From an uncultured bacterium (GTDB taxonomy: Bacteria; Methylomirabilota; Methylomirabilia; Rokubacteriales; CSP1-6), in contig CAMLFJ010000238.1 in assembly GCA_946479205.1 (NCBI GenBank), positions 1-5,835 of the forward strand: a stretch of 5,835 bases of DNA, in the 5' to 3' direction. The notes below the pieces were generated by a model. The model was not told the DNA's origin. It did no database searches and worked only from the letters and a program-made list of their open reading frames with translations. Shown here piece after piece: positions 4,738 to 5,835 of the stretch. Each line of letters opens with the position of its first letter. Position 1 is the stretch's first letter. The position numbers and the translations under genes were made by a program.

Positions 4738-5631
4738 TTAGCCTCGGAGCTTCGGATCCCACGCGTCCCGCAGCGTGTCGCCGAAGAGATTGAATCCCAG
4801 GACGGCCAGGCTGATCGCCAGGCCGGGGAAGAGCGCGAGCCACGGCGCCTGCTCCATGAACGCGCGGCCGCTGCTGCTGAGCATGAGCCCCCACGAGGGT
4901 ATCGGGGGCTGGGTGCCCACCCCGAGGAACGACAGCGACGCCTCGATCAGGATGGCGTTGCCGAGCCAGATGGAGGCGATGACCAGGATGGGCGCGGTCA
5001 CGTTGGGCAGGATGTGGGTCAGGATGATCCGCGGATGGCGGCAGCCGATGGCCTGCGCGGCCTCCACGTAGCGGTTCTGCTTGGCGGCGAGCACCGCGCC
5101 GCGCACGATGCGGGAGTTCCCGGGAATGATCACCATCGCGATCGCGAGCATCGCGTTGGTGGTGTTGGGCGTGAGCACCGAGACGATGGCCAGCGCCAGC
5201 ACCAGGCCGGGAATCGCCTGGATGGCGTCCATGATCCGCTGGAACACGAGATCGGTGCGCCCCTCGCAGTAGCCGCACAAAAGCCCGATGATCATGCCCG
5301 CGACCGTGCCGATCCCGACCGCGAGCAGGCCGACCCAGAGCGAGATGCGGCTCCCGTAGATGACGCGGCTCAGGACGTCCCGGCCGATGTCGTCGGTGCC
5401 AAAGGGGTGCTCCCAGCTCGGAAAGGCGAGCCGGATCTCCGGCTGCGCGGCGAGCGGATCGTAGGGCGCGAGCACGTCGGCGAAGATCGCGGTGAGCACG
5501 ATCACCGCGATGAGCGCGGCGGAGACCGCCCCGAGCGGCTTGCGCCGGATGACGGCCCAGAGGGCGCGCGCGCGACCCAGCTCGACGGTGGGCTCGGCCT
5601 CGAAGTGGGCGGCGGGCGCGGTCACGGCCAT
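4738..5631 (-). CDS. ABC transporter permease, DppC/OppC type
   Basis: A 297-residue inner-membrane permease, the second subunit of a dipeptide/oligopeptide/nickel-type importer. A cytosolic N-terminus leads to the OppC_N segment with its first helix (about 33-53) and the hallmark HPFGTDDIGRDVLSRVIYG (75-93). The BPD_transp_1 core follows, with several helices and the EAA loop EAAQAIGCRHPRIILTHILPN (190-210) that docks onto the ATPase. The C-terminal blocks ASLSFLGVG (231-239) and GDTLRDAWDPKLRG (284-297) are typical. Length is normal (about 280-310). The start ATG 5631 has a GAGGG site 7 nt upstream, 13 bp after the stop of the preceding permease. The solute-binding-protein gene starts 5 bp downstream. 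The order permease B, permease C, binding protein indicates one transcript. Confidence 0.95.
   Translation of the reverse strand: MAVTAPAAHFEAEPTVELGRARALWAVIRRKPLGAVSAALIAVIVLTAIFADVLAPYDPLAAQPEIRLAFPSWEHPFGTDDIGRDVLSRVIYGSRISLWVGLLAVGIGTVAGMIIGLLCGYCEGRTDLVFQRIMDAIQAIPGLVLALAIVSVLTPNTTNAMLAIAMVIIPGNSRIVRGAVLAAKQNRYVEAAQAIGCRHPRIILTHILPNVTAPILVIASIWLGNAILIEASLSFLGVGTQPPIPSWGLMLSSSGRAFMEQAPWLALFPGLAISLAVLGFNLFGDTLRDAWDPKLRG
4742..4745 (-). promoter_or_regulatory. Shine-Dalgarno of the solute-binding protein, inside the permease coding end
   Basis: On the minus strand GAGG lies in the last sense codons of the DppC-type gene (within LRG), 9 nt before the ATG at 4732. Termination on the permease would place ribosomes at this site, favouring coupled translation. 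It decides the start of the binding protein in favour of 4732. Confidence 0.5.
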
Positions 5632-5638
5632 CGCGGGG

Positions 5639-5643
5639 CCCTC
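5639..5643 (-). promoter_or_regulatory. Shine-Dalgarno of the DppC-type permease
   Basis: On the minus strand GAGGG, 7 nt before the ATG at 5631, within the 13-bp gap after the preceding permease stop. Spacing and sequence support the chosen start. Confidence 0.5.
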
Positions 5644-5644
5644 G

Positions 5645-5835
5645 TCACTGGTACCGGATGCGCGGGTCGAGCCACGCGTAGGTGAGATCCACCAGCAGGT
5701 TCAGGCTGACGAGGGTGCCCGCCACCAGCATCACGTTGGTCTGCACCACCGGGTAGTCGCGGAAGAGGATCGCCTCCACCGTGAGCCGGCCCATGCCGGG
5801 CAGCGCGAAGATCGTCTCCACGATCACGGTCCCGG
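5645..5835 (-). CDS. ABC transporter permease, DppB/OppB type, C-terminal part, cut by window edge
   Basis: The last 62 residues of the first permease subunit of the same importer; the gene continues past 5835. The visible sequence runs from GTVIVETIFALPGMGRL through DYPVVQTNVMLVAG to LTYAWLDPRIRYQ, the characteristic end of DppB/OppB proteins, with the final transmembrane helix around NVMLVAGTLVSLNLLVDL. The GTG at 5827-5825 is an internal valine, not the start. The stop TGA lies 13 bp before the DppC-type start, so the two permeases, which pair as a heterodimer in the membrane, are encoded in one operon. Confidence 0.93.
   Translation of the reverse strand, partial: GTVIVETIFALPGMGRLTVEAILFRDYPVVQTNVMLVAGTLVSLNLLVDLTYAWLDPRIRYQ

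Noticed and set aside
3341..4741. A 466-codon open frame on the plus strand, antisense to the solute-binding protein gene
   Set aside because: The opposite strand encodes an unmistakable family 5 binding protein. The antisense translation is a Val/Leu/Arg/Glu-rich string without domain character, as expected from GC-rich codon bias.
4733..5278. The upstream extension of the binding-protein frame through the permease gene
   Set aside because: The true start at 4732 has a signal peptide right after it, and the extension is an out-of-frame reading of the DppC-type permease.

Overview
The window is a GC-rich (by eye well above 65 %), densely packed bacterial chromosome segment. It holds eight genes, of which the two outermost are cut by the window edges. 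The predicted exported proteins have Sec type-I signal peptides without a lipobox cysteine, including the ABC solute-binding protein, which points to a diderm with a periplasm. The mix of a dipeptide-type ABC operon, a YcaQ-family glycosylase, a DUF1304 membrane protein and a Gly/His/Tyr/Pro-rich exported protein ending in a WQWVWVPN-like motif resembles environmental Candidatus Rokubacteria / Methylomirabilota genomes. That placement rests on recall and general character, not on a marker gene.

Layout, left to right. (1) 1-812, minus strand: an exported Tyr/Pro-rich hypothetical protein (378-812), followed 26 bp downstream by the N-terminal third to half of a classical short-chain dehydrogenase (1-351, cut by the window edge). 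(2) 813-907: a short divergent intergenic region with the strongest Shine-Dalgarno of the window. (3) 908-3248, mainly plus strand: a YcaQ/AlkX-family winged-helix DNA glycosylase, a DinB-fold protein and a DUF1304 four-helix membrane protein. A 58-codon conserved mini-gene lies antisense between the first two; its 3' end overlaps the glycosylase gene and its 5' end stops 29 bp short of the DinB gene. (4) 3203-5835, minus strand: the 3' part of a peptide/nickel-type ABC transporter operon in the order permease B (partial), permease C, periplasmic solute-binding protein. Its last gene converges on and overlaps the DUF1304 gene.

How the genes may work together: the three ABC genes clearly form one import system, lacking its ATPases within the window. 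The SDR and the Tyr-rich gene may be co-transcribed but have no obvious shared function. The glycosylase, DinB-fold and DUF1304 genes run in the same direction around the antisense mini-gene, an arrangement resembling a non-contiguous operon. A DNA-alkylation or xenobiotic-stress theme is possible but is inference. No RNA genes, mobile elements, CRISPR arrays or convincing intrinsic terminators were seen. Apart from the nested mini-gene and the Tyr-repeat protein, this looks like an ordinary chromosomal region.
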